In this document: positions 8,496 to 16,338 of the stretch, one piece after another
Layout of the letters: every line of letters starts with the position of its first letter
How positions within the stretch are numbered: position 1 is the first letter of the stretch
Source of the DNA: Chara braunii
Lineage: Eukaryota > Streptophyta > Charophyceae > Charales > Characeae
Reading direction: 5' to 3'
Length of the DNA stretch: 29,599 nt
NCBI GenBank assembly: GCA_003427395.1
Contig: BFEA01000601.1
Coordinates: 89,756-119,354 of the forward strand
Made by a program: the position numbers and the translations under genes
Notes under the pieces: generated by a model
What the model was told of the DNA's origin: nothing
Databases searched by the model: none
The model's input: only the letters and a program-made list of their open reading frames with translations

Positions 8496-9144
8496 TGCAA
8501 GGAAACAAAGCAATAGCGAGATGACAATATTCAGATTGCACAATCACATTGAAAGCCACCATATCACAGTGTTCAGAAAGCAGCATTGCACCAATATGAC
8601 ACCAATGGAGAATCGTAGCACTGAAAACCAATGTCAATGAGAGCTTGCTCTCGGCACCACCAACATATGTATCCAGTCCGTATCTCCCAACTTGGCGCTC
8701 GGCGCCCAGCCTACTCCCTACACAGCTACTACTAGCCTACTAATTGACAATGCGACTGTTGACGTCAGCAACCTCCGAAGTACTTGAAGATGTCGCCCGT
8801 GCAGACCATCGCCAATACCAGGTATGTGCCCTCACATCATCATCATCGTCATCCTTCTCTCTCTCTCCCTCGTCTTACTCTCCACGTCTTCCCTTTGTAC
8901 ACCCGAAGACCACCCCTGTGCCTCACTGTAGTCCAAGCCCAACCAGCTGTGGAGGCTGAGCTATGGCGCTGCCCTCTGCAGCGCCCTGCTCCCTGCACGA
9001 CCAAACGCGCTTGCACCTCGCCGCTCAGCGCCAGCAGCAGCCCACGAGCATAAGCTCCAGCAGCGCTGCCGCCAGCATGCGAGTGCCTGAATGAGGCCAA
9101 CTGTGGCGAGCTCTTTCCTATGTGGAAAGAGCCTCATGCCTTCA
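8496..9144 (-). repeat. LTR of non-autonomous element copy A
   Basis: Bounded by TG (8496) and CA (9144) on the plus strand, about 650 bp, and similar in order and content to 25152-25800. Shared landmarks are TTGCAAGGAA, TGGCGCTCGGCGCCCAG, ATGTCGCCCG, CCAGGTATGT, CCACCCCTGTGC-type text and the terminal stem-loop CTCTTTCCTATGTGGAAAGAG before TGCCTTCA. The left boundary is set by the adjoining PBS. The right boundary is approximate because E2 sequence begins there. Confidence 0.65.
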
Positions 9145-9938
9145 CAGCCTTGCTATAATTCCTCTCGGCGGGGTTTAAGCCTCTACTTTCAAATCGGAGG
9201 GGTCTCTCCTTCCCGTTTGAATCCTTTTGCGACAGAAGTCCTCCTACCGAACAAGGTCCTGCGTCCGTAGAAACTATAAAGGGGCGGTTCTCCTCGTCTT
9301 CGAAGAAAGGAACCCCCAAGACTTGTCCACCCTGGCGGAATTCCTCCTCAAGGGTTTTCATGGCTGCGGCCTGCTCTTCTCCCCAAACCCGTTCCTCAGT
9401 TTTCCTGAGCAACCTCCTTAGGGGTTCCGCCTTTTCACTGTAGGCCCTTATAAAGATTCTCCAATAGCCCACCACCCCTAGAAATTGCCTAACCTCCGTG
9501 ATTGACTTAAGTGGTGACGGCCAGGTCATTAACTTCTCTAACTTAGCGGGATCGGGTCTCTGCCCATCCTTGTTGCAGATGAAGCCTAATATTTTGATCG
9601 CCGACACTCCAACGGCTCTTTGTTCCGCTCACCGTAAGGTTGGCATCATCCAATTTTGCCAGGACTTCCCCGACATCCTTCATATGGTCTACTACGAACT
9701 TTCTTACTCCGGGGAAGACCTCCGTCTCGTCCCGCTCGACCGACCCTTTTATCGGGAAGTCGTCAAGGAAAGCTTCCACCTTCTCTGGTATGAACTCTTT
9801 GAGGACTGCTATCATGGCCCTTTGGAACACTGCGACGCCGTTCGTCCACCCCATAGGTACCACCATCATTTGGACCAGCCCTTCCCCATCGTCCCCCCAA
9901 ACTACCCACTTATTCTCATTTGATTTTACTACTCCCAA
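9134..9938 (-). pseudogene. E2 reverse transcriptase (palm/thumb) and RNase H start
   Basis: Two overlapping frames. The first contains MMVVPMGWTNGVAVFQRAM, equivalent to the MPFGLTNAPATFQ motif, and FLDDFPIKG, the catalytic FLDD/YLDD motif with both Asp residues present. A frameshift near 9600-9640 leads to the second frame with IKILGFICNKDGQRPDPAKL, VRQFLGVVGYWRIFI, LRRLLRKTE, and FIVSTDAGPCSVGGLL with the first RNase H Asp, ending near AERNYSKAVK. Upstream of the palm, the fingers and protease are missing: only about 25 codons separate the zinc knuckle from the palm motif. Confidence 0.8.
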
Positions 9939-10440
9939 CCTTAGGGCTTCTGTGAGATTAGGGCATTCTCGTTTGATGTGACCCTCCTCATTGCAATAGA
10001 CACACCCGCTTCGAGGCGGCGGGTTGTTAGGGCGGGGAGCGACTTGAGTGGGTGCTCCCGTTGCCCCGGGAGGCCTGGGAGGCTATGGCGTTCTAGCCTG
10101 ACTTACCTCTGGTCGTGCCCCCATGGCCCTAGGTTGAGGAGGGTCTCCCCATCTTCCATCCCTCGCATCCTTCCATCGGGAATTTCCCCATTCCGAGGCT
10201 CGATTCCCTCTGGCCTCTCGATCGGTCCTCCAGTTCACTTGATTGCCGGGTTGGTTTCGCCGACCCGGGGGTCCTCCTCCCCAGCGTTGGGCGGGAGGCC
10301 CCGGAGGCTGCCTCTCATTTCCACGACGACCGTCGCCCTTTTGGTAGCGCATACTCCGAAGTGCCAGGTCTAGACTCTCCTTCATATATTCTCGTACGTC
10401 CACACCTCCTCCAGTAAAGACTACTTCGGCGACCCTTTCG
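9939..10440 (-). pseudogene. E2 gag C-terminus with CCHC zinc knuckle, fused to RT
   Basis: After a frameshift near 10440, capsid reading continues through VREYMKESLDLALRSMRYQ into an Arg/Gly/Pro-rich nucleic-acid-binding tail. A TAG at 10083-10085 interrupts it. The same frame then reads CVYCNEEGHIKREC (about 9965-10006), a perfect C-X2-C-X4-H-X4-C zinc knuckle that would bind the element RNA. The frame runs on without a stop into the RT palm, so protease and RT fingers have been lost by an in-frame deletion. Confidence 0.75.
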
Positions 10441-11671
10441 AAATTAGCGGAGTCCCTCTATCCACTAAGGCCTGGGACAAGCGTTTGAACCTCCGAGTAA
10501 AGGCCACCAGGCTTTCTTGCTCTCCTCTCGTCACCCGACGCAGCCCCTCTATCGTGGGGATCATGTTGTCACACGCAAAGATCCTTAGTAGGCTGCTTTT
10601 AAAGGTCTTCCACCTTCCATCAGACGGGTACACGGCCCTGATGGCCTGGTCTAGCTCCGGGTCCGAATGTTGTATGAAGTCGTCGATCCACTCCTTTTCC
10701 GAAAACTTTTTCCGGTAGGCGTAACTCTCCCATTTTTCCACGAAACCGATCACGTCCCTTCCGTTAAAATAGAGCGACTCTAGCCCCGGGTTTACATCGT
10801 AATAAGGGACTTGGCGATCGTCATACCGACGGAAGTAAGGTCCATCGGTCGGCCCATCTATCGCTGGATCGTAAGGTTTGTACCAGGAAGGGTCCAAGTC
10901 CTCCATCCGGGGTCGAGGTCTCGGAGGTCCCCATGATTCTGCCTCCCTGCGTCCCCCATAACCCAGGTCTTCGCGTTCCCAATGCATGGATTCCAGGGCC
11001 CTAGCCCCTCTCCAGATATCTCCGGGTCCTCCCATATTCCTTCCTACCGCCTCTTCTCGCGTCCAGGCGGGACCGATCTCCCTGCCTGCCCATCTTCGCG
11101 GTCCTCCCCCAATCTCGATCAGTCGTCCGTCCCCAAGTTCCCTTCTTCTTGGGCCTACTTCCTCGTTTCTCCTTGGCACCCAGTATCCAGCCCTGACACA
11201 GGGACACTCTTGCCCTTCACCGACTCTTTCTTCCGTGTCCCCGTGGTCTACCCATCGGGTTTCGACAGGAAAGGCCCTCGTGGCTTCAGCCACCCTCTCT
11301 CTCACAGGCACATGTGGTTCCGTCTCTCGGTGCAACCGCTCGTCCGAGCTCGTACGCGGTTCCGCAGTTTTTTCTCCGAGGGGTTCTTCCCGGTTCCTAA
11401 GGGCCCTACCCATAGTTTCTACCCCTTCGTTCACTCCTTCAGCTGACTTGCTCAATCTCACCCCCAATTCGACATCCTCTTCGGTTCGCCCCATTGCAGC
11501 GGTCTTAGGTGATCGGGCGACCCCGTGCTCAACCACACTTTCCATGCACCAGTTCTTAGTCGCTCTCTTCGCTAGAGTCACTCCCTCGTCCTTCTGCCCC
11601 GCTATTCTCTTCCGAGCCTCTTCCCTCTTCACTCGATTCTCGTGCCTCACTATCTCCTTCAGACTCCTCAC
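10421..11671 (-). pseudogene. E2 gag: charged N-terminal region and capsid
   Basis: A 416-codon open frame without a true ATG at its listed start (GTG just after a TGA), so the real start lies elsewhere or upstream. The first ~200 residues are highly charged, Arg/Glu-rich and low in hydrophobics. A capsid-like segment follows (roughly residues 300-405) with ESLYFNGRDVIGFVEKWESY, KEWIDDFIQHSDPELDQAI and LVAFTRRFKRLSQALVDR, the helix-rich pattern of retrotransposon Gag. It leaves frame at about 10440. In the adjacent frame, the first ~40 codons instead read a strongly acidic Ser/Glu-rich stretch, so an old frameshift near 11700 is possible. Confidence 0.7.
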
Positions 11672-11806
11672 TAGTCACAGTCCACCAAGAGTCCCGCAGT
11701 TTTTTCTCTTCGCTAGCGGCTAGCACAAGGTTGGCAATCTCCAGATCCGAGATGCCCCCCTAATCCCTTCTTGCGAGGACCGCCTAATCAGGTCTCTATC
11801 CACTTC

Positions 11807-12103
11807 TCAGGCCTGTCCAGAGAACAGGGGTTTGATGAAATCGCCTACCAAAGCCCACCACTCAAAGTCCGTAAGCTCTAGGGACTCCCAACACAGGGTG
11901 AACAGCGCGTGCCCCTTTTCTTCCCCCAGGGGGAATTTCTCAATTATCGGTCCTCTAATTTGGACTTTCCTCACCGTTGTGTTGTCGGGGTAGAGCAATC
12001 GGTAGACCCAAGCAGGGATCTCCCAGGTCTGGCAGTGGGCTGCCCGCGGGATCTCTAACCGTCCTCGGTATTCAACCCTTTCTATCTCACGCCTTCCTGC
12101 CAC
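11807..12103 (-). pseudogene. E2 small upstream frame B, unknown function
   Basis: An open stretch of 98 codons on the minus strand, preceded in frame by TGA and TAA and lacking an ATG. Composition is protein-like, with Trp- and aromatic-rich segments (TWEIPAWVYRLLYPD, LELTDFEWWALVGDF). I do not recognise the family. It lies between frame A and gag in E2 and in a different frame from frame A, so it may be a fragment of one larger upstream protein broken by frameshifts. Confidence 0.45.
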
Positions 12104-12137
12104 CCCCTCTCAACCTTATAAGTCGGTCTCGGGTTCT

Positions 12138-12413
12138 CTACGTGATACCCAGAGGGTCATTTCCTTCCGCCAACTCTGTAGCAAAGAGCTGCCTGTCGTC
12201 GTGAGACAAGAAGATCTCCGCTCTTCGCGTGTGGGTACCGTCCCTTGAGACTATCGAGATACGGACTAGCATTTCCTGCCCGTATATTTCGAAGAATTCC
12301 GTAGTGACCTCCCCTTCTTCCTCAACCCTAGGGAGGGTCACTCCATACCTAGATCCCGTCTTCCAAGCCCTTTCCAAGGTTCCGATAGGGTCCCCCCTAT
12401 CGTACCTAATCAT
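12138..12413 (-). CDS. E2 small upstream frame A, unknown function
   Basis: A 91-codon frame with a true ATG (12411-12413), ending in TAG. Composition is mixed and soluble, with alternating hydrophobic residues suggestive of beta strands (VTTEFFEIY, MLVRISIVSRDGTH). I do not recognise a family. It shows only a faint pattern likeness to the tandem ORFs at 15443-16338. A GGTAAGT splice-donor-like sequence lies about 6-12 bases upstream of the ATG (12419-12427), so part of this region may be intronic in the element transcript. Confidence 0.45.
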   Translation of the reverse strand: MIRYDRGDPIGTLERAWKTGSRYGVTLPRVEEEGEVTTEFFEIYGQEMLVRISIVSRDGTHTRRAEIFLSHDDRQLFATELAEGNDPLGIT

Positions 12414-12835
12414 TGGCCGACTTACCTTACCCGAGCCAATCTCTCCACCACCTCGACGAGCGAGTCCTCACACCTCTCTCGAGGCAGTTTAGCAAGACAG
12501 CGGGTGGGAAGATGACTTCCGGAGGGCGTCTAGACGATCGTGAGGGAGGTCGCAAGATAGCGCAAGGAGGAAGGGAGACAGGAGCCCGAACGAACGAAGG
12601 GTGGACGCACGCGACGAGTATCTGCAACAACACGCGGTCGGAGGTTGAGAGGCGCTACAATCAGTGGGCAGCACCGACTGAACTACGGACTCGACCGAAT
12701 ATGTGCATTCTCGGACCGCGTCAGTTACCAAGGATTCGCCACTTTGTCCTTCGGACAGCCTCGGCCATCGCCCCTTCAGTGTGACCTCACAATCGAGGCC
12801 GTGTGGTTACGACCGAGTTTCCTTTACTCCAAGAG
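12414..12835. other. E2 leader/flank, no gene recognised
   Basis: GC-rich sequence upstream of E2. Several frames are open on both strands without any domain. No primer-binding site complementary to a familiar tRNA was found on the minus strand, so the E2 5' LTR cannot be placed. Confidence 0.4.
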
Positions 12836-13011
12836 ATAAAGAGAGAGAAGAGAGGGAGAGGGAGAGAGAAAGAGGTAGAGAGAAAGAGCGAGAGAAAGAG
12901 ATAGAGAGAGAGAAAGAAAGAGATAAAAAGAGAGAGAGAGAGAGCGAGGCAGGGGGGAGAGAGAGAGGGAGAGAGAGAGAGAGAACGAAAGGGCGAGATA
13001 GAGAGGGGGAG
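12836..13011. repeat. GA-rich simple-sequence tract
   Basis: About 175 bases of imperfect (GA)n/(GAAA)n on the plus strand. Frames crossing it read Arg-Glu on one strand and Ser-Leu on the other and are not genes. Confidence 0.95.
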
Positions 13012-13020
13012 CGCGGCCCC

Positions 13021-13720
13021 TTTCAGACTTTTGTATTGGCAAGTTCCGCCGGCCGCGTGCTGACAACGTGAGCCAAGTGTGCAGAATTTTTCTTTTCACC
13101 GTTTCTTTCCGCCACTCGCGGCCCCAAAGACTTTTTTTTCCAGGCCCTTCTGAAACTTTTGTGTTTCGTGGGTGCAGGTGGTCACGAACTGACGACGTGA
13201 GCAAAGTGTTCTAAGTCTTCCTTTCGCTCGACAGTTGTGCCAAAGACCTTGCTTTCCCCCGGTCCCGTTTCTGACTGTTGGGTTGTGTGGGTGCAACCGG
13301 TCACGTGCTGTCGACGTGAGTGAGTCGTCCGAGTTTTCCTTCTCTAGGTTCCCTTCCGACACTTGAGCTCCACGGGTGACGTACTGATGGCTTGAGTCGG
13401 GAATTTGAAACTTTCCTTTCTCCAGGTCTTGTGTTTCCGGGTGTGCAGCTGGTCGCGTACAAAGGGCGTGAACCAAGCGCTTTTGAGCTGGTCCCGCGCT
13501 GGCGGCACTAGCAAGTTCCGATCCGCATTGGACCACTGTCTTTGCTTCCTGAGCAGAAGACCCACTAAGGTCGTGAAAGGACCTCGAAAGGAGGTCAGCA
13601 CCTAAGGCTCGACACGAGGTGAGGTTGAAGCGAGCCCCCCCTCGCCAAAAGGCAGGCCTGGAACATGCACGGAGGGTAGCCTGCTGCTATAAAGGTGTGG
13701 AGAGAGCCTCTTGGGAGACA
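13021..13720 (+). repeat. candidate 5' LTR of element E4
   Basis: The right end is well placed: GAGACA (13715-13720) gives the CA terminus, followed by AAG and a perfect tRNA-Asp primer-binding site. The left end is not determined and no 3' LTR copy was found. TATAAAG at 13688-13694 is a possible core promoter but lies very close to the LTR end. Confidence 0.5.
13038..13520 (+). repeat. degenerate tandem repeats, probable LTR U3 of E4
   Basis: Five diverged copies of a unit containing GTGCTGACAACGTGAG or close variants start near 13052, 13180, 13299, 13373 and 13451, with spacing about 125, 120, 75 and 78 bases. Intervening text is also related, for example CCAAAGAC...GGGTGCAGGTGGTCACG at 13125 and its counterpart at 13241. 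AAGTTCCG recurs at both ends (13041 and 13513). Each unit carries an ACGT core and one is a CACGTG G-box (13302-13307), a plant bZIP/bHLH site. The array lies upstream of an LTR end and primer-binding site, so enhancer repeats in U3 are a reasonable reading. Confidence 0.7.
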
Positions 13721-13723
13721 AAG

Positions 13724-13741
13724 TGGCGCCGTTGCCGGGGA
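13724..13741 (+). other. primer-binding site complementary to tRNA-Asp
   Basis: TGGCGCCGTTGCCGGGGA is, over all 18 bases, the complement of the plant tRNA-Asp 3' end including CCA. This site is known from plant Gypsy elements such as Athila relatives. It begins three bases after a CA that ends the putative LTR, which is the expected geometry, and it sets the + orientation for E4. Confidence 0.9.
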
Positions 13742-14310
13742 TGGGCTTTCTCCCACGGCCTCGGCCGGCTCAAAGATTGCAGGGTGAGGGAGAGCAGGCG
13801 AGACAGGCGGTGGAGGACGAAAAAGTCTTGTTTCAGGCACCAGGTTCCTCCCTTTATCAGCGTCGAAATCTTCACGGACTACTGGCATCGGCTTCCTTTT
13901 CGGCATCGTTTTCTTCAAACTCGGGTTTCTCTTCAACCGCGACTTCTTCTGGCTAACTAGACAGCTATTCGACGACATTTCGTTTGACGACGTTTGGTTT
14001 CTTTTGAGCGGCATCGGGTGAGGTTTCTATTGGGGGCTCGTTTCAGCGTGGGAAACGGGTGTTGGGCTTGTTTGGGTGCAAGGGGTGTCGGGAGCTCTCG
14101 ATTTTTGCAGGTCCGCAACGACCCCACTTGCGACTTCGGCCTTGCCGCTCCAAGATAATTCAGGTCAGTCCTTGTCAGGGAATGTGACGTTTTTGGAGTG
14201 TTTTTCTAGAATCCACTAACTAAGAGGGCTAAACAGTTTGCTTGTGGGGGTTTGAATGAGGGTGAAAAACAACCAAAGGGGGGGGAAGAAGAGCCGTAAG
14301 GGAAGATAGG
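13742..14310 (+). other. E4 leader, no gene recognised
   Basis: Sequence following the tRNA-Asp site. Frames are open on both strands (for example 13711-13956 on plus and 13595-14014 on minus) but show no domain, and the two directions are equally plausible. GGGTGAGG donor-like and TTTTTGCAG acceptor-like signals (about 14102-14110) occur, so a leader intron is possible. Confidence 0.4.
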
Positions 14311-14832
14311 GTGATAGGGTCTGCACACGGGGTTGAGAGAGTGGACGCAGGGGGGAGAGAGGAAAGGGTTACTCGAGAGAGTCCGAGAGCGTTATCAATT
14401 TGGGACCCTAGGGGGTCGCCAAATATCCTCGACCCGCACGGGTTGTGGACGGCACCCACACGGGGTATATCTTCCGCGCAGGAGAGGGGTTCACGAGAGG
14501 GGCCGGGGGTTTCGGTTCTCGATCCACGGGGTTTGCGGGCGGGACCCGCTCGAGACACGCCTCCTGCAAGGGAGCGGGGTCCTCAAGCGGGAGGCGTTCG
14601 GGACTTGGGGGTGAGGAGAGTGGTGCTTCGGGTTCTGGGACTAGGGGGCGAGGAAATCTCGACTGGCGTTGTGAACGAGGGGGATAGGGGGGTTTCTCGG
14701 GAAGGAGAAGCGAGTGATACGTGGGGGGCCTTGGACGAGGGATCAGAGGACGGGTCTTGGGTGGACCGGTGCCTTGCCGATTTCTCGAACTCGGACCTAG
14801 GGGATTGTTGGGACTACGAAAACGAATTTTGA
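14311..14832 (+). CDS. E4 long frame, unknown protein
   Basis: A plus-strand frame open from a TGA at 14263 to a TGA at 14830-14832. It contains no ATG at all (the nominal start is GTG), so if translated it would need an upstream exon. The first ~120 residues are Gly/Arg/Pro-rich. The last ~45 are acidic and aromatic (WVDRCLADFSNSDLGDCWDY), which looks protein-like. The opposite strand is also open across 14408-14851, a known artefact of GC-rich DNA, so coding is uncertain. CAAGGTACGTATG at 14848-14860 is a good splice-donor match just after the stop. Confidence 0.3.
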   Translation: MIGSAHGVERVDAGGREERVTRESPRALSIWDPRGSPNILDPHGLWTAPTRGISSAQERGSREGPGVSVLDPRGLRAGPARDTPPARERGPQAGGVRDLGVRRVVLRVLGLGGEEISTGVVNEGDRGVSREGEASDTWGALDEGSEDGSWVDRCLADFSNSDLGDCWDYENEF

Positions 14833-15442
14833 AAGGGTTCAAGAACCACAAGGTACGTATGTATATCTGCTTTACCTGATAGACTCTTCCAAAAATCTCT
14901 GCTTCCCCACCCCTTTTTGGAGGCCCCGATTGAATTCCTTGATTCCAAGAGAGAAAAGAGTCAGCCGGAGGCGAAAAGAGAAGGGAACGAAGTGAGAAGG
15001 GTTCACGATACGAGAAGGAGAATGAGAGGGAGTAGACAGGCTAGTGATATCTGATCGATAGGAGGATCAAGTCCTGGACCCGGGTAATTCCACGCTCGAG
15101 GTGGGCCGAGTAGGGGCGTGGTTCCGGATAGGCTAACTTAGGACTAGGGGTCGGTTCGGTGAGGAACGTAGGGCACGAGTGTGTGACTGCGGTCCGACTC
15201 CGGAGGAGGGGTTGCCACCCTTCTTCGGGGATAACCTGTGTTCGCCGCTAGTCCTTATACCTGGAAGTGGGAGGACCTCTCAGCGGGGGAGGACAGGGAG
15301 GTAGCCGAGTGAGACGGCGTTCCTTCTCTTGTCCATTTGATCCTGCTGGGCTCACAGGCACCTTCTTCTTGCAGGGTAGGGGTGGTCTCTCGAGTGGCCA
15401 AATAGTAAAAGTGACAAAAATCTCTCTCCTTGATTAGGGTGA
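14833..15442 (+). other. intergenic or intronic stretch in E4
   Basis: No gene recognised. It begins with a donor-like AAG-GTACGT (about 14849-14857) and contains the pyrimidine tract and acceptor CTTCTTCTTGCAG (about 15363-15375), so an intron of roughly 520 bases ending shortly before the tandem ORFs is possible. Confidence 0.35.
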
Positions 15443-15788
15443 ATGAGCCTAGAAGCAATCCCGAAAGGGATTAGCGTAAGTAGTTACGGTGGGGTCGACG
15501 TGTGGTGTTACACTTTCCGCCTGTGGACGTGAGACTTCGACGTCGCCATCTATGTAGAGGAGGGGCAAGACCAGGGGGAGAATTTCCTCCGTGGAGGCGA
15601 TAGGCAACTCTCGAGCGAAAAGAGGGGAGCTGCGAGGACACGGGCTTAGATACTTCTACCCACTAGGATACCGGATTTATCCTAGGGGAGGACAACCCTC
15701 GCCGGTGATTCCGGACGCTTACCTCGACGGATCGGACGGGTGGAGAGTACTGGTCGCTGTCGTAGCGGAGGTAGTGGGACGCCTATGA
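15443..15788 (+). pseudogene. tandem ORF copy 1 (degenerate)
   Basis: It begins ATGAGCCTAG like copies 2 and 3 and aligns with them throughout: KGISVSSYGGVDVWCY, FRLWT, DVAIYVEEG, then after a frameshift LRYFYPLGYRIYPRGGQ and PVIPDAYLDGSDGWRVLV. A 9-base deletion near the start removes part of the LEFE segment, a TGA follows LWT, and a frameshift in the middle separates the two halves. Its terminal TGA overlaps the ATG of copy 2 as ATGA (15785-15788). Confidence 0.7.
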
Positions 15789-16147
15789 GCTTGGGGCTTT
15801 TGGAGTTTGAGCCGCCGGGCATTAGCATGGGCAGCCATGGGGGAGTAGAGGTCTGGTGCTACAACTTTTACCTGTGGACCGGGGACTTTGATATAGCACT
15901 TTACGTAGAAGAAGGGACTGACCGAGGGGGAGCCTTCCTGAATAGTTGGGAAGAAGCGGTTGGCCATGCTCGGCTAGAGAGGGAGCTTTTGGGAGGCTAC
16001 GGGATCAGATATTTCTATACACTGGGGTGCCGAACCTTCCGACGAGGGGAACAACCCGCCCCGGTAATACCGGAGGCGTATCTGGATGGGTCCGACGGGT
16101 GGAGAGTGTTGGTAGCGATCGTAGAAGAGATAGTAGAGAATATATGA
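15785..16147 (+). CDS. tandem ORF copy 2, intact 120-residue unknown protein
   Basis: ATG to TGA without interruption. The predicted protein is soluble, acidic and rich in aromatics, with no signal peptide or membrane segment. Segments shared by all copies are MSLGLLEFEPPGIS, GGVEVWCYNFYLWTGD, IALYVEEGTD and, near the C-terminus, IRYFYTLGCRTFRRGEQ and YLDGSDGWRVLVAIVEEI. Alternating hydrophobics suggest a mainly beta N-terminal half. I do not recognise the family. Start and stop codons overlap neighbouring copies by ATGA on both sides. Conservation of sequence between copies, including the protein-level motifs, argues that this was once translated. Which frame is used in vivo is unknown. Confidence 0.6.
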   Translation: MSLGLLEFEPPGISMGSHGGVEVWCYNFYLWTGDFDIALYVEEGTDRGGAFLNSWEEAVGHARLERELLGGYGIRYFYTLGCRTFRRGEQPAPVIPEAYLDGSDGWRVLVAIVEEIVENI

Positions 16148-16338
16148 GCCTAGGGGTCTTAGAGTTTGAGCCGAAAGGCATTAGCGTGGGTGACTGTGGG
16201 GGAGTAGACATATGGTGCTACAAGTTCTTCTTGTGGACCGGTGATTGGGAAATCGCCCTCTATGTAGAAGAGGGGACGGATTTAGGAGAATTCCCGCCTT
16301 TCCTCCCTCTCTCGTTCTCAGCACTAGCTCGCAGCTAG
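16144..16338 (+). CDS. tandem ORF copy 3, truncated
   Basis: Begins with ATG overlapping the copy 2 stop (ATGA at 16144-16147). The first ~48 residues match copy 2 closely (SLGVLEFEPKGIS, GGVDIWCYKFFLWTGDW, IALYVEEGTD). After about 16290 homology ends and the frame runs into CT-rich DNA, closing at TAG 16336-16338. The breakpoint coincides with the start of the CT-rich duplicated block at 16321, suggesting a deletion or insertion junction. Confidence 0.55.
   Translation: MSLGVLEFEPKGISVGDCGGVDIWCYKFFLWTGDWEIALYVEEGTDLGEFPPFLPLSFSALARS

Larger units (their letters stand above)
7800..9144 (-). mobile_element. non-autonomous LTR element, copy A (internal region + PBS + LTR)
   Basis: The segment 7800-8480 matches the reverse complement of 25801-26540 along its length. 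Shared landmarks are CGTCGCAG...GGACGACGATCACAGCCAG, AGACGGTCTGGTAAGC, GGTTGGCATGGTGAC, CGACTCTCAAGGTTGAGCGC and CTGCCCCCAACCACAGA. It ends at a primer-binding-site relic (8481-8492) and continues into an LTR (8496 to about 9144) resembling 25152-25800. No frame is conserved between the copies, so the internal region appears non-coding, as in TRIM or LARD elements. The right end abuts E2 coding sequence, so copy A seems to have inserted into, or truncated, E2. No second LTR is seen on the left. Confidence 0.75.
9134..12430 (-). mobile_element. E2: degraded Ty3/Gypsy-like retrotransposon with extra upstream frames
   Basis: Minus-strand order: two small frames (12413-12138 and 12103-11807), a gag with an acidic/basic N-terminal region and capsid, a CCHC zinc knuckle, a truncated RT palm, then the RT thumb and the start of RNase H. 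Integrase is absent: the element is cut at about 9134-9144 by copy A. Additional frames upstream of gag are known in Tat/Ogre-type plant Gypsy elements, but I cannot assign E2 to that lineage from sequence alone. Confidence 0.75.
13021..16338 (+). mobile_element. E4: LTR element with tRNA-Asp PBS and unknown ORFs, no pol seen
   Basis: The orientation comes from the primer-binding site at 13724. Downstream on the same strand are a long leader with splice-like signals, a 170-codon frame (14311-14832) and three tandem ~120-codon ORFs (15443-16338). No gag knuckle, protease, RT or integrase is visible on this strand before CT-rich DNA begins at about 16297. E4 is either a non-autonomous element or the 5' part of a truncated one. 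Inclusion of the ORFs in E4 is an inference from position and strand. Confidence 0.5.

Noticed and set aside
8148-8640. Small plus-strand frames in copy A
   Set aside because: Not conserved in the matching segment 25801-26540, and no recognised domain.
12836-13071. Arg/Glu-rich plus frame resembling an RE-rich splicing-factor linker
   Set aside because: It is a translation of imperfect (GA)n. Although RBM25 has such a linker, this is on the opposite strand to the PWI exon and lies 12 kb away beyond several elements.
13688-13694. TATAAAG as the E4 promoter
   Set aside because: Only about 26 bases from the LTR end, leaving almost no room for R and U5. It may be coincidental.
13595-14014. Minus-strand 139-codon frame with a Lys/Arg-rich segment
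   Set aside because: It lies across the LTR end and primer-binding site of E4 on the opposite strand, has no domain and is matched by open frames on the plus strand.
14408-14851. Proline-rich minus-strand frame opposite 14311-14832
   Set aside because: It is the complement of a Gly/Arg-rich frame in GC-rich DNA. The plus frame has the more protein-like acidic C-terminus, though neither is proven.
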